64,000 bases of DNA from positions 1 to 64,000 of the forward strand of contig CAZMNW010000045.1 of assembly GCA_964567755.1 (NCBI GenBank), written 5' to 3'. This stretch comes from DASRJW01 sp964567755 (GTDB lineage Bacteria; Krumholzibacteriota; Krumholzibacteriia; G020349025). Position 1 is the first letter of the stretch; each line of letters opens with the position of its first letter. Shown piece after piece: positions 42,667-51,776 of this stretch. Position numbers and translations under genes: made by a program. Below the pieces are notes generated by a model. It worked only from the letters and a program-made list of their open reading frames with translations. It had not been told where the DNA came from and did no database searches.

Positions 42667-45552
42667 TCAGAGTCGCAGGATGTCGTGAAGGATGCCGCGA
42701 TCGCGCAGGCGCGCGGACAGGGCGCTTGCCTGGACATCCTCGCAGGTGAGGAAGACGACCTGGTGCTCGCGCGCCAGCTCGGTGACCAGGTCCAAGGCCG
42801 CCTGCAGACGGTCGGGGTCGTATTGGACGAAGGGATCATCGAGGAGCAATGGCAGGTGTTCGCCGCGGCGCGCGAGCACTTCACCCGCCGTCAGGCGCAC
42901 GGCGAAGTACAGCTGATCGGCGGCACCGCCACTCAGGGACTCGACGCCGAATACGGCATCGCCGTCCATCCGCACGCGCGGCGTCAGATCCTCATCCAAA
43001 CGCACGTCGCCATGCGCGGCGCGCGTGAGCTGGGCGAACAGCTGTCCGACGCGTGCGTTCATGCGCGGCGCCACCTCGCGGTGCACCGTCGTCGCCACCT
43101 CCTGCAGCGTCTCCACCGCCAGGCGCATGGACGCCGCGCGGCGCCGTGCGCATTCGAGTTGCGCCTCGACCTCCTGCAGCTCGAGCTCGATTGCCGCCGG
43201 CAGCCTCGCCTCTTGCTCCCGAGCAGCCAAGCGCTCGTCGATCTGCGCGCGTTCCGCAGCCAAAACATCCTTGGCGCGCGACAGCTCTTCGAGGCTCGTC
43301 CCGGGCCCCATGACCGCGGCGGCCCGCGCCGTCTCGGTCGTGGGTTCGGGCGACGCCGGGTCGAGGTGCAAGAGTCGCAAGCGCAATGCCGCGACGCGCT
43401 CACCCGCCAGCACGCCGTCCTGTTCGCGCTGCAATGGCAAGCGGGTGGCGAGCAAGCGCTCGCGCTCACGCGCACGCCGCATGCGGTTCGCGAAGTCGGC
43501 GAGATCACTGGCGCCGTTGCGACGCAGAATCGCCTCGAGACCGGCGCGTTCGCCGTCGACTCGCGCGCACAAATCCTCGAGCGCGCGGTTCTCGCCCTCG
43601 TCTTGCCGGAGCCGCGTGGCGTGTTCCTCGCGCACGCGTTCGAGCCACGCCACGGCCCGACGCAGCTCGGGCAGCAGATGTAAATCCGCGACCAGGCGCC
43701 GCAACTCTGCAGGATCGTCGGCGGCGACGCCTCCGCTCTGGCCCTCCTCGGCGTAGGGGAGCACCTCGCGTGCCGCCCCGACGAGCCGTGCTGCGAGCGC
43801 ATGCACCGCGGCCAGATCGCAGTCGCGCACACTGCGATGCATCGTCGTCGCCAAGGCTGCAAGCTCGACTTCCAGCTGCTGGATTTCGTGCCCGCCGGTC
43901 ATGGAGATGCGTTCGGCTTGTGCGCGCAGCGTCTCGTAATCGCGGCGCGCGCGTTCCAAGGCTTCGACATTGTCGACGCGATTGCGCTCGAGGACGGCAG
44001 CGAGCCACTCCGCGGCAGCAGCCTGCCCGAGCCCAGCCTGTTCGGCACGCGCCGACAAGCTGCGCGCCAGATCGCGCGCGCCCACCAGCCGGCCGATGGC
44101 AACGAGCAGCGTCCACGCCGCTGCCCCCGACACCGCCGCGACACCGCCCCAGCAGAGGAGTGGCGACCACCCTCCCGGATCGCGCCGCGCCAGAACCACG
44201 CACGCGGCGACGACGCCAATGGCGCCTACGGCCTGCATCCACAATGCCCTGCGGCGCCGCCCTGCATCCTGCACCGCGCCTGTTGCATGCGCTTGCAACA
44301 CCTGCGCCGCCTCGCCGTCTGCGAGCGTGCGCTGGCTTCCCAGCTCGCCCAGGAACTCGTCGCGCGTCCAATCGCGTCCATGGTGGCGGCGTAGTTGGTC
44401 GACGATGGCGCGATTGCGCCGCTGCTCTTCGGCCTGACGCGCGCGCGCCTCGCGCACGCGCCCGACGAATTCCCACGCCCGTGCGGCGTCATGCTGCAGT
44501 TTCTGGACGTGCTCGCGATCCATCCCCCCTAGTGCGGTGGCCAGAGAGGTGGCGCAGGTCTCGAGCTCGTGGGCGCGCTGCTCCCGCGCCGCGCGCGCGG
44601 ATGCACGCTCGCCGACCTGGGCCGTGAGCGCCGCGATGGCGGCGGCGCGCTCGCGCGCCGGTGCGTCGTCTGCTGGATCCACGTCCGCCACATCGGCGTA
44701 GTCCTGCAGCTGTTGCTGCAGGGCATGAAACTCGCCATCGAGACTCTCGAAGCGCTGGATGCGGCGTTGCAACAGGTCGCGTTCGCCTTCGAGCTCACGA
44801 CGCCGGCGCTCCTCCCACGCCAAGGCGTGTGCGGCATAGGTTTGCGCCGCCACGTCGCGCCGCGCATGCAGATCCAGGATCTCCGCATGCCGCCTCTCTG
44901 CCGACTCCCGATCGTCCTGCAACGCTCGGCGTTGCCGCAGCAGCAAACCGATGCCGCGCGTGGGCGTGCGCTCGCTGCCGAGCCGCTCTTCCAACTGGGA
45001 CAGCAGCTGCAACGCCGCTTGCGCCGACAGGTTCTCGTCGCCGCTGTCGAGGAGACCTTGGATCCTCTGGCGCAACGCACCCACGCCTTCGCCGGCCGGG
45101 CGGCCGGCGAGCTGCCCCAGCGCCGTCGTCGCCTCGAACAACTGGCGTGAGAGCTGGATCTGGCGCTGCATGAATGGACGTTCCCTGCGCTCGTCCAAGG
45201 GAAACTCGGCGGTCACATCGCGGCCGGAAACTGCATCCAGAACGCGCACCGATTCATCCTTGCGCTCGAAATTGCGCTGCACCTCGAAGCACGCGCCGTT
45301 GGCCAGCTCGTAGACAATGCGGCCGCCATACGCGCCACCGTTCCAGGGTTTGCACAACTCGTGGTCCGGCAGGTACTCACGCCGCCTGCGATCCTCGCGC
45401 TTGAGACCAAACAACATGGCGAGGAGGAACTTCTGCAACGTCGACTTGCCGCTCTCGTTGTCACCGACGACGATCTGTACGCCCCGAGCGAATCGCACCT
45501 GGCGTTGCGCCAGCTTGCCGAATCCGCGGATGTGCGCTTCGAGCAACAGCAC
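42667..45552 (-). CDS. yhaN: SMC-like ATPase of the YhaN family (DNA repair)
   Basis: About 961 residues. Walker A VVGDNESGKSTLQKF near residue 30. Long coiled coil from 190 to 430 and from 590 to 820. Two predicted membrane segments lie in the middle (ALWMQAVGAIGVVAACVVLA and LCWGGVAAVSGAAAWTLLVA), a known feature of YhaN proteins. ABC signature-like SGGAADQLYFAVRLTAGEVL and Walker B LPLLLDDPFVQYD occur at the end. It forms a Rad50/Mre11-like complex with the metallophosphoesterase encoded 11 nt upstream. GTG start at 45552 after GAGGTGTGAAGC. Confidence 0.9.
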   Translation of the reverse strand: MLLLEAHIRGFGKLAQRQVRFARGVQIVVGDNESGKSTLQKFLLAMLFGLKREDRRRREYLPDHELCKPWNGGAYGGRIVYELANGACFEVQRNFERKDESVRVLDAVSGRDVTAEFPLDERRERPFMQRQIQLSRQLFEATTALGQLAGRPAGEGVGALRQRIQGLLDSGDENLSAQAALQLLSQLEERLGSERTPTRGIGLLLRQRRALQDDRESAERRHAEILDLHARRDVAAQTYAAHALAWEERRRRELEGERDLLQRRIQRFESLDGEFHALQQQLQDYADVADVDPADDAPARERAAAIAALTAQVGERASARAAREQRAHELETCATSLATALGGMDREHVQKLQHDAARAWEFVGRVREARARQAEEQRRNRAIVDQLRRHHGRDWTRDEFLGELGSQRTLADGEAAQVLQAHATGAVQDAGRRRRALWMQAVGAIGVVAACVVLARRDPGGWSPLLCWGGVAAVSGAAAWTLLVAIGRLVGARDLARSLSARAEQAGLGQAAAAEWLAAVLERNRVDNVEALERARRDYETLRAQAERISMTGGHEIQQLEVELAALATTMHRSVRDCDLAAVHALAARLVGAAREVLPYAEEGQSGGVAADDPAELRRLVADLHLLPELRRAVAWLERVREEHATRLRQDEGENRALEDLCARVDGERAGLEAILRRNGASDLADFANRMRRARERERLLATRLPLQREQDGVLAGERVAALRLRLLHLDPASPEPTTETARAAAVMGPGTSLEELSRAKDVLAAERAQIDERLAAREQEARLPAAIELELQEVEAQLECARRRAASMRLAVETLQEVATTVHREVAPRMNARVGQLFAQLTRAAHGDVRLDEDLTPRVRMDGDAVFGVESLSGGAADQLYFAVRLTAGEVLARRGEHLPLLLDDPFVQYDPDRLQAALDLVTELAREHQVVFLTCEDVQASALSARLRDRGILHDILRL

Positions 45553-45562
45553 GCTTCACACC

Positions 45563-46693
45563 TCAACGCAGTTGCGAGCGCCCTGCCAGCGCGTCGAGCC
45601 CGAGATAAAGCGCGCGCCGCACGACGTCCGCGTCCGCGTCGGTCGCATCTTGCGCACGCGCCTGCAGGGTGCGCACGAATTGACCGCGCACGGTGTTCTC
45701 CAGCGCCAGTGTGGCGAGATCGTATTCCGGCACCGTCTCGTCGCGCAGCGTGAGATCGTGGACTTGCGGCGCCAAGGCCTCGCGCAAGGCCACCGGCTCC
45801 ACGTCCAGATCGGCGGCGATACTGCCGCGCAGATGCAGGCGCAGGAAATCCTCTTGCAGCGCCTGCCTCCCGAGCTCGACTTGCAGGCGGCGCACCAGCT
45901 CCGCCTGTGTATCGGCCCCGCTCACGTCGAGCTCCAAGGTGACGAAGCGGCGTCCCGGCACCGGCACCAGTTCGACATCCACGCCGTCCGCGCGCAGGTG
46001 TGCGAGCACCACCCCATGCGCTTCGACATCGGCGAAGTTCTGCGGGATCGGGCAGCCGCTGTAGGCAGCGCAAACGCGCTGCGTCGGCAGGCGCGAGAAA
46101 CGATGATAGTGGCCCAACGCTGCATACGTGAGCGGCAGGGCGTCGAGCTCGGACGGCACGAATGGCCGGTACGGGTGATGACGATCGGGGCGGCAGGATT
46201 CGTCGCTGCCGTGCGCGACCAGGAGGTGCGGCCCGTCGCCGTCCAGCGCCAGCCCCGCCAACAAGCGCGCACTCTCCACCGGTTCGGTGAAACCCCGGCC
46301 GTGGACCACGAGGCCCAGATGCGCAAGCCGCACGCTCTGCCACGCGCCGCCGAACACGGTGACGTTGTCCGGCCAGCGGGCGAGCCCGTACACCGAGCGT
46401 TCTTGCATCGGATCATGATTGCCCGGAGCGATGAAAACGGGGCATCCACAGGCGCCAAGCTCATGTGCCACATGACGCACGGTCGCGGGGCGAGTCTGCG
46501 CCGCTTCGAACAGATCTCCGGCGATACACAGCACGTCGACTGCCAGGCGCGGCACCGCCGCCACGATCCAGTCGAAAGCATCGAGGTGCGCTTGGCAACG
46601 CTCGCGCGCGCGTGGGCTCGGCAGCCCGGTGGTGCGCAGCCCCGCGTCCAGGTGCAGATCGGACGTATGCAGAATGCGTAATGTGCGCGACAT
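45563..46693 (-). CDS. yhaO: SbcD/Mre11-like nuclease of the YhaO family
   Basis: About 376 residues. Calcineurin-like metallophosphoesterase motifs: HTSDLHLDAGL, CIAGDLFEAAQ, APGNHDP, VAHGSDE and ALGHYHRFSRL, which bind two metal ions and cut DNA ends. The C-terminal 130 residues form a helical and beta cap as in YhaO. It is the partner of the YhaN ATPase directly downstream. The ATG at 46693 is chosen, with AGCGAGGGTG before it; a GTG sits one codon earlier. Confidence 0.92.
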   Translation of the reverse strand: MSRTLRILHTSDLHLDAGLRTTGLPSPRARERCQAHLDAFDWIVAAVPRLAVDVLCIAGDLFEAAQTRPATVRHVAHELGACGCPVFIAPGNHDPMQERSVYGLARWPDNVTVFGGAWQSVRLAHLGLVVHGRGFTEPVESARLLAGLALDGDGPHLLVAHGSDESCRPDRHHPYRPFVPSELDALPLTYAALGHYHRFSRLPTQRVCAAYSGCPIPQNFADVEAHGVVLAHLRADGVDVELVPVPGRRFVTLELDVSGADTQAELVRRLQVELGRQALQEDFLRLHLRGSIAADLDVEPVALREALAPQVHDLTLRDETVPEYDLATLALENTVRGQFVRTLQARAQDATDADADVVRRALYLGLDALAGRSQLR

Positions 46694-46798
46694 CACCCTC
46701 GCTTCGCCACCGTGGAGCTTCCCGCCGCTCCGCGTGATGGCCTATACTGGCGAATGCCGCGCGGCATTGCGCGCGCGTGCCCTTCGGGAGGAAAACGT

Positions 46799-47128
46799 TT
46801 GCTGCACTGCCCCGACTGCCGCCGTGAGTTCCCACCGGCGTACGACCTCTGTCCCGAATGCTGGGAACGCCTGGCTCGAGGAAAACCGCGCAGCCGTCTG
46901 CAGCTCGTGTACACGACGAACGCACTTTACGACGCCGAAATGATCGAGACGCTACTGGAGAACGAAGGCATCCACTGCCTGAAGGTGAAGGCGCCGGGCG
47001 CCGGGCTGCTGGCGCTGATCATCCCTTCGCCGCTTTCGGACACCCGTCTCTACGTCCACCGTGGCATGGCTCAGGCCGCACTCGAGATCATCGCCGAGGT
47101 CACTGGCAACGCGGTCTCGGACGCCTGA
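46799..47128 (+). CDS. Zinc-ribbon protein with DUF2007 domain
   Basis: About 109 residues. The N-terminus CPDCRREFPPAYDLCPECWE is a zinc ribbon. The C-terminal part (LVYTTNALYDAEMIETLLEN, GIHCLKVKA, DTRLYVHRGMAQAALEIIAE) matches the DUF2007 putative signal-transducing domain. No catalytic site. The TTG at 46799 is preferred because GGGAGG lies 7 nt upstream; frames reaching further 5' have no site and overlap the yhaO promoter. It is divergent from yhaO. Confidence 0.82.
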   Translation: MLHCPDCRREFPPAYDLCPECWERLARGKPRSRLQLVYTTNALYDAEMIETLLENEGIHCLKVKAPGAGLLALIIPSPLSDTRLYVHRGMAQAALEIIAEVTGNAVSDA

Positions 47129-47371
47129 AGCCCACCCTACGGGGGCGCTCCCGCGACTGTCAACGCCGTGTCCAAATCGCTGCAGATTCCTCAAGCTCTT
47201 GATCCAATGGAGGATCCGTGGTCCACTCCGGCGCGAGCCAGGCTCCGAAGGGGTAGACTCCGGGCTCTGTGCCACGAAACCTTTCGGGCCGGCACGGCGT
47301 ACGGGACGAAAGGCGCCCAAATTGCGGCAAGCCCATGCGAAGACGCTCGTTGGGCCTTAAGTCCCGCCAGG

Positions 47372-49129
47372 ATGGTTGAATCCCGCATGCCTCTGCTTCC
47401 GCGACCGCTGCGTCCTGTCGTTGCCCTCGTCCTCCTCGGGGCGATGTGCTGCGCATCGCTCGCGATCGCCAGCGAGTTCGTCCGCATCGAGAACATCGCG
47501 CTCGATGAATTGCACGACGCCCCTTTCCGCCTGCGCCGTGCCATCACCCTCCACATCGAGGCCGAAGGTGCCGGCGATCCCGAGCACGGTGATCTCTATG
47601 CCTACGGATGGATCCTCGACCGGCGCAGCCGTCAAGTCGTGTGGCAGTTGCACGCCGACAAATCACAGCGTGGCCCCGGCAACAACTACGCGTGGAAGGG
47701 CGACGTTGCACTCCCCGCCGGCGACTACACCGCCTATTTCGCGCCCTTCACGCAGCACTATCGCACCATCCAGCTGTTCGGCAAGGACGTGGCGCGCATC
47801 TACATCAAGCGCGACGGCAAGAAGCCGCGCGAGAGCAAGCGCTGGGGCCTGCGCCTGGCGGTGCCGGACGGCGAGGAATCGGCGGCGGAAGTCCTGCACG
47901 ATGCCCCGCCGCTCGCCGATGCGCGGCGCTTCGTCGACCTCTCGCCGATGGGGAACGATGCCTTCGAAACCCGCGGCTTCCGCCTTCCCGAACGCATGCG
48001 CATTACGGTCTACTGCCAAGGGGAGTACGCCGATCGCGATCGCGGCGCTGTGGACGGCGGCTGGATCACCGACGCCGACTCGCGGCAGGTGGTATGGGAG
48101 TTCGGCCCCGACAATTTCAAGCACGGCGGCGGCGACAGCAAGAACAAGGTGAGTCGTGAGATCATCACGCTCCCGGCCGGCGACTACGTGGTGTCGTACG
48201 CCACCGACGACTCGCACAGCCACGAATCGTGGAATGCGCCGCCCCCGCACGATCCCGACGGTTGGGGCCTGATGCTGTGGGCAGACTCGGAGGCGCAAGC
48301 CGGGCGTATCGGCAACTACAGTGATGCGGACGATGTCGCGCGCACCCTCGTGTCCTTGGTACGGGTCGGCGATGGGGGCACCGCCACCGCCGGCCTCACC
48401 TTGCGGCGGACCACGCGTCTGCGCGTCTATTGCATCGGCGAAAGTGCCGGCGGCGACGAGTTCGCGGACTACGGCCAGATCGAGCATTTCGGCAGCGGTG
48501 ACATCGCCTGGAGCATGAGCGAAGGCAACACGCGCCCCGCCGGCGGCGCGCACAAGAATCGCGTCGCGGACGAAGTCGTGGAACTCGCGGCGGGGGACTA
48601 TGTCGTGTCTTACGTCACCGATGACTCGCACGCGTACGGGGCTTGGAACGCCTCGCCACCGCGCGATGCCCGCCGTTGGGGCATCACCTTGATGGCGACC
48701 ACGGACCTCGGGGCCGGCGACTTCAAGATCTTCGATCCCGAGGCGCGCAGCGAGGAAGGCAAGGAATACCTCGCGCGTCTGGTGCGCGTCCGCAGCGGCC
48801 AGCACGTGCGCCAACGCTTCACGATGTCGAAGCCAGCGCGCGTGCGCATCCTCGCCATCGGCGAGGGCCTCTACAACGAGATGTACGACTACGGCTGGAT
48901 CGAAGCCGTTCCGAGCGGCACGTGGGTCTGGGAAATGACGATTCGCAACACGCGCCATGCCGGTGGCGCCGAGAAGAATCGCTTGTTCAACGGCACCATC
49001 CTGCTCGACGCCGGCGAGTACGAAGTACATTACACGACCGATGACTCGCACGCATGGAACGAGTGGAACGCCGGCCGCCCGGCGCGCCCCGACAGCTGGG
49101 GCATCAGCATCCTCCCCGACGCGCGTTGA
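47372..49129 (+). CDS. Secreted protein with fourfold TDDSH repeat
   Basis: About 585 residues. A signal peptide (PLRPVVALVLLGAMCCASLAIAS) opens the protein; the ATG is at 47372 or 47387. The mature part has four modules of about 130 residues. Each has a strand block YGWIxDxxSRQVVWE, an HGGG/HAGG-type loop with KNR, an AGDYVVSYxTDDSH core, and WNAxPPxDPxxWGxxL. The first copy is divergent (YFAPFTQHYR in place of TDDSH). No known catalytic motif; a polysaccharide- or metal-binding surface role is possible but is inference. It is followed by trmJ at 15 nt. Confidence 0.78.
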   Translation: MVESRMPLLPRPLRPVVALVLLGAMCCASLAIASEFVRIENIALDELHDAPFRLRRAITLHIEAEGAGDPEHGDLYAYGWILDRRSRQVVWQLHADKSQRGPGNNYAWKGDVALPAGDYTAYFAPFTQHYRTIQLFGKDVARIYIKRDGKKPRESKRWGLRLAVPDGEESAAEVLHDAPPLADARRFVDLSPMGNDAFETRGFRLPERMRITVYCQGEYADRDRGAVDGGWITDADSRQVVWEFGPDNFKHGGGDSKNKVSREIITLPAGDYVVSYATDDSHSHESWNAPPPHDPDGWGLMLWADSEAQAGRIGNYSDADDVARTLVSLVRVGDGGTATAGLTLRRTTRLRVYCIGESAGGDEFADYGQIEHFGSGDIAWSMSEGNTRPAGGAHKNRVADEVVELAAGDYVVSYVTDDSHAYGAWNASPPRDARRWGITLMATTDLGAGDFKIFDPEARSEEGKEYLARLVRVRSGQHVRQRFTMSKPARVRILAIGEGLYNEMYDYGWIEAVPSGTWVWEMTIRNTRHAGGAEKNRLFNGTILLDAGEYEVHYTTDDSHAWNEWNAGRPARPDSWGISILPDAR

Positions 49130-49144
49130 GCCCATTGGGGTCCG

Positions 49145-49894
49145 ATGCCGAGCCTTGCTTCCATCCGCTTTGTCCTCGTGCGCCCCGCACAGGGCGGCAA
49201 CGTCGGTGCGGCCGCGCGCGCGCTCAAGAACATGGGCCTGGCCGAGTTGGTGCTGGTCGCACCGCGCATCGCCGACCACGCCGAGGCCGTGCGCATGGCG
49301 CACAACGCCGAGGATGTGCTCGCCGCCGCGCGCACCGTCCGTACACTGGCCGCCGCACTCGCTGACTGCCGCTGGAGCGTCGGGACCACTCGCCGCATCG
49401 GTGAACGCCGGCCGGCGGTGTTTACACCGAATGGCTTCGCCGCCGCGGTGCACGCCTCGCCGGCGCGCCGGCCGTTGGCGGTCGTCTTCGGTCCCGAGCG
49501 CGACGGCCTGAGTGGCAGCGAAATCGACCAATGTCAGGACGTCCTGCACATCCCGGCGGTGGCCGAACACCCATCCGTCAACCTGGGACAAGCGGTCGTC
49601 ATCGTCGCCTACGAGTTGTACCAAGCCTCGCACGCTTCCCCGCCGTTCATGGGTGCGTCGTCGCTCGAGCCCGGCCCAGAAGCCACCGCCGCCGAGATCG
49701 AAGCCCAATTCGAGCAGTTGCGACACGTGATGTTGGCGATCGGTTTCGCGCGACCCGAAACCGTGGAGCATGCATTGCGCGACGTGCGCCGCCTGCTCGC
49801 GCGGGCGGGCCCGCGTAGCGACGAGATCGCCATGCTGCGCGGCCTGTGGCGGCAGACGCTCTGGGCGATCGCCGAGCGTCGACCGAAGACCTGA
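49145..49894 (+). CDS. trmJ: tRNA/rRNA 2'-O-methyltransferase (SpoU/TrmH family), TrmJ-like
   Basis: About 249 residues. The SPOUT knot methyltransferase motifs are clear: VLVRPAQGGNVGAAARALKNMG at the start, AVVFGPERDGLSGSEIDQCQ, and PSVNLGQAVVIVAYELYQ, the S-adenosylmethionine knot. In TrmJ these act on position 32 of tRNAs. A C-terminal helical tail (ETVEHALRDVRRLLARAG) also fits TrmJ. ATG at 49145 with GGGG upstream. A GWxTD protein gene follows. Confidence 0.92.
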   Translation: MPSLASIRFVLVRPAQGGNVGAAARALKNMGLAELVLVAPRIADHAEAVRMAHNAEDVLAAARTVRTLAAALADCRWSVGTTRRIGERRPAVFTPNGFAAAVHASPARRPLAVVFGPERDGLSGSEIDQCQDVLHIPAVAEHPSVNLGQAVVIVAYELYQASHASPPFMGASSLEPGPEATAAEIEAQFEQLRHVMLAIGFARPETVEHALRDVRRLLARAGPRSDEIAMLRGLWRQTLWAIAERRPKT

Positions 49895-49994
49895 GCCTGG
49901 GTTGCGGGGCGCCCCCGGTTTGACCCTTGCCCCGTGCCACGCTATTTTTTCGAGGTGTGCCCCCTCTCGCGGGGTCGATTCACGAAGGAACCCC

Positions 49995-51752
49995 GTGCGG
50001 TGCCTGCTCCTCCTCGCTCCCATCTTGGGTCTCGGCCTCGCGATCGGGATCGCGCGGCCGTCACGCGGCAGCAGCAGCGACAAGCTCCAGGAGTTGAGCG
50101 ACCGCTGGCGCTCGACCCGCTCCGGCGTCCGACCGATCGAGAATTACCTGCGCACGCTCGTGGCCGAGGACTCGCTCTTCTCGCACGACCCCGATTTGCG
50201 ACCCGACCGCCTCGCTCCCGAGATACACGCCATTTACGCCGGGCTCGAGCCCATCTTGAGCCCGACCTTGCGCGCCCAGTTCCTGGGTTTTTCCAACGAC
50301 TCGCTGCGCGTCGAGTGGGAGCGACGTTTCTGGCGGCTGCGCGATCCGACACCGACGACGCCGGAGAACGAGCGGCGTGCCGAGCACGACCGGAGGCTCG
50401 ACACGGCGCGGCGCGATTTCATAAGCAAGGAGCCACCCGGTTGGGACGCGCGCGGCACGGTGATGATTCAATTCGGCGCCCCGGACTCCATCGTCGAAGA
50501 CGGCGCCGACGTGCGCCAAGGTCTTGGCTACGTTCCGGCGCGGCAGGATTGGCTGTACATCGACGAGGCTTGGGTCGCCGCCTTCGAGCGCCCCAAACCG
50601 CGCGGGCCATGGGTGTTGGGAGCCCCGGTGCGCTTGTCGCGCCGGCCAGATCTGGTGCGCGAAGAGCTCCAGCGGCTCGGCTTTGCCGACACCGACCAAC
50701 GCACGGCCAGCGGCCGCGATCGCAAGAGCGATCTGCTCGGGCAGGACGAGGAGCGGCGCATCCTCGCCCAGAAAGGCCTGGAGGACAGTCAGCTCGACCC
50801 CGAGATCATCGAACACGAAGTGCGCAACGACTTCCGTGCGCGCGAGATGTTGCGCAAACGCGACGAAGCGGTGTGGGCGTTCCAAAAAGAATATGCAGCC
50901 GGACGCGATCGTTTTTGGCTGCAAGGCGAACCGCGCCCACGGCTGTGGTTCGTCTTCGATGTCGACGTGTTCAAAGGCCCGCCAGGGCGCATGCGCATCG
51001 AGGTGCACTATCAGTTCAACGTCCAGGACTTGACCTTCGGCTGGCAGGATTCGTTGTACGTGAGCCGTTACATCGCCGAAGGCGTGCTCCTCGACCGCCA
51101 AGCGCACGAGATCGCGCGTGATCAATACAGCGAGAGCCTCACCGCCTCCAAGTTCCGCAGCACGCTGGATGGTCGTTTGTTTCCCGGGCAGCTGCAGTTC
51201 GACGTTCCCGAGGGCGCTTACCGTCTGGCAGTGCGACTCGCCGATGTGAGCGGCCGGGGCGAGGGCACCTATCTCACCGATCTCGACGTGCCGCGTCTCG
51301 ATGGCCGGCACTTGGCGCTCTCGGACATCGAAATGGCGACGAAGATCATCTACGCCGATCCGAGTTGGCATCCGCGCTTCGTCAAGAAGGATCGCTTGGT
51401 GGTGCCGAATCCGATCGGGGTGTATCGGCGCAGCGGGCCACTGCTGGGACTGTTCGAGATCTACGGCCTCGAGCTCGATACGAGCGGCGTGTGCCGCTAT
51501 CAGGTGACCTACAGCATCGTGCCCCGCAGTCTCCGGCGGCTCGATGGCTGGTTCCCGCCCGAGGGTGCCATGAAGCGCCCGTTCGTCACCGCCACTTTCA
51601 CCGGCGAAGGCGGTGCGAGCGAGCTCGTCGAAGATTTGCGTGTCGACATCGCCACCCTCGACGAAGACATCTACGACCTGGAGCTCACGGTGGAGGATCT
51701 CATCGGCGGCGGCCGGGCCACCCAGCGCACGGCCTTCACGGTCCTGCAGTAG
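49995..51752 (+). CDS. GWxTD-domain exported protein
   Basis: About 585 residues. GTG at 49995 after GAAGGAACCCC opens a hydrophobic signal (VRCLLLLAPILGLGLAIGIA). Residues 70-170 have the GWxTD-type region: many Trp/Arg with WERRFWRLRDPTP...ISKEPPGWDARGTVMIQFGAPD. Long beta-rich segments follow (LYVSRYIAEGVLLDRQAHE, GAYRLAVRLADVSGRGEGTYLTDLDVP). GWxTD proteins are known from FCB-group bacteria but have no fixed function. An outer-membrane or periplasmic location is likely. It is tail-to-tail with the TPR gene. Confidence 0.85.
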   Translation: MRCLLLLAPILGLGLAIGIARPSRGSSSDKLQELSDRWRSTRSGVRPIENYLRTLVAEDSLFSHDPDLRPDRLAPEIHAIYAGLEPILSPTLRAQFLGFSNDSLRVEWERRFWRLRDPTPTTPENERRAEHDRRLDTARRDFISKEPPGWDARGTVMIQFGAPDSIVEDGADVRQGLGYVPARQDWLYIDEAWVAAFERPKPRGPWVLGAPVRLSRRPDLVREELQRLGFADTDQRTASGRDRKSDLLGQDEERRILAQKGLEDSQLDPEIIEHEVRNDFRAREMLRKRDEAVWAFQKEYAAGRDRFWLQGEPRPRLWFVFDVDVFKGPPGRMRIEVHYQFNVQDLTFGWQDSLYVSRYIAEGVLLDRQAHEIARDQYSESLTASKFRSTLDGRLFPGQLQFDVPEGAYRLAVRLADVSGRGEGTYLTDLDVPRLDGRHLALSDIEMATKIIYADPSWHPRFVKKDRLVVPNPIGVYRRSGPLLGLFEIYGLELDTSGVCRYQVTYSIVPRSLRRLDGWFPPEGAMKRPFVTATFTGEGGASELVEDLRVDIATLDEDIYDLELTVEDLIGGGRATQRTAFTVLQ

Positions 51753-51776
51753 GACGGAAACCGGCGCCGGGGCTGG

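Noticed and set aside
41107..43683. 858-codon plus-strand open frame opposite ugd and yhaN
   Set aside because: Shadow frame with His/Gln/Arg-rich composition; both minus-strand genes are unambiguous.
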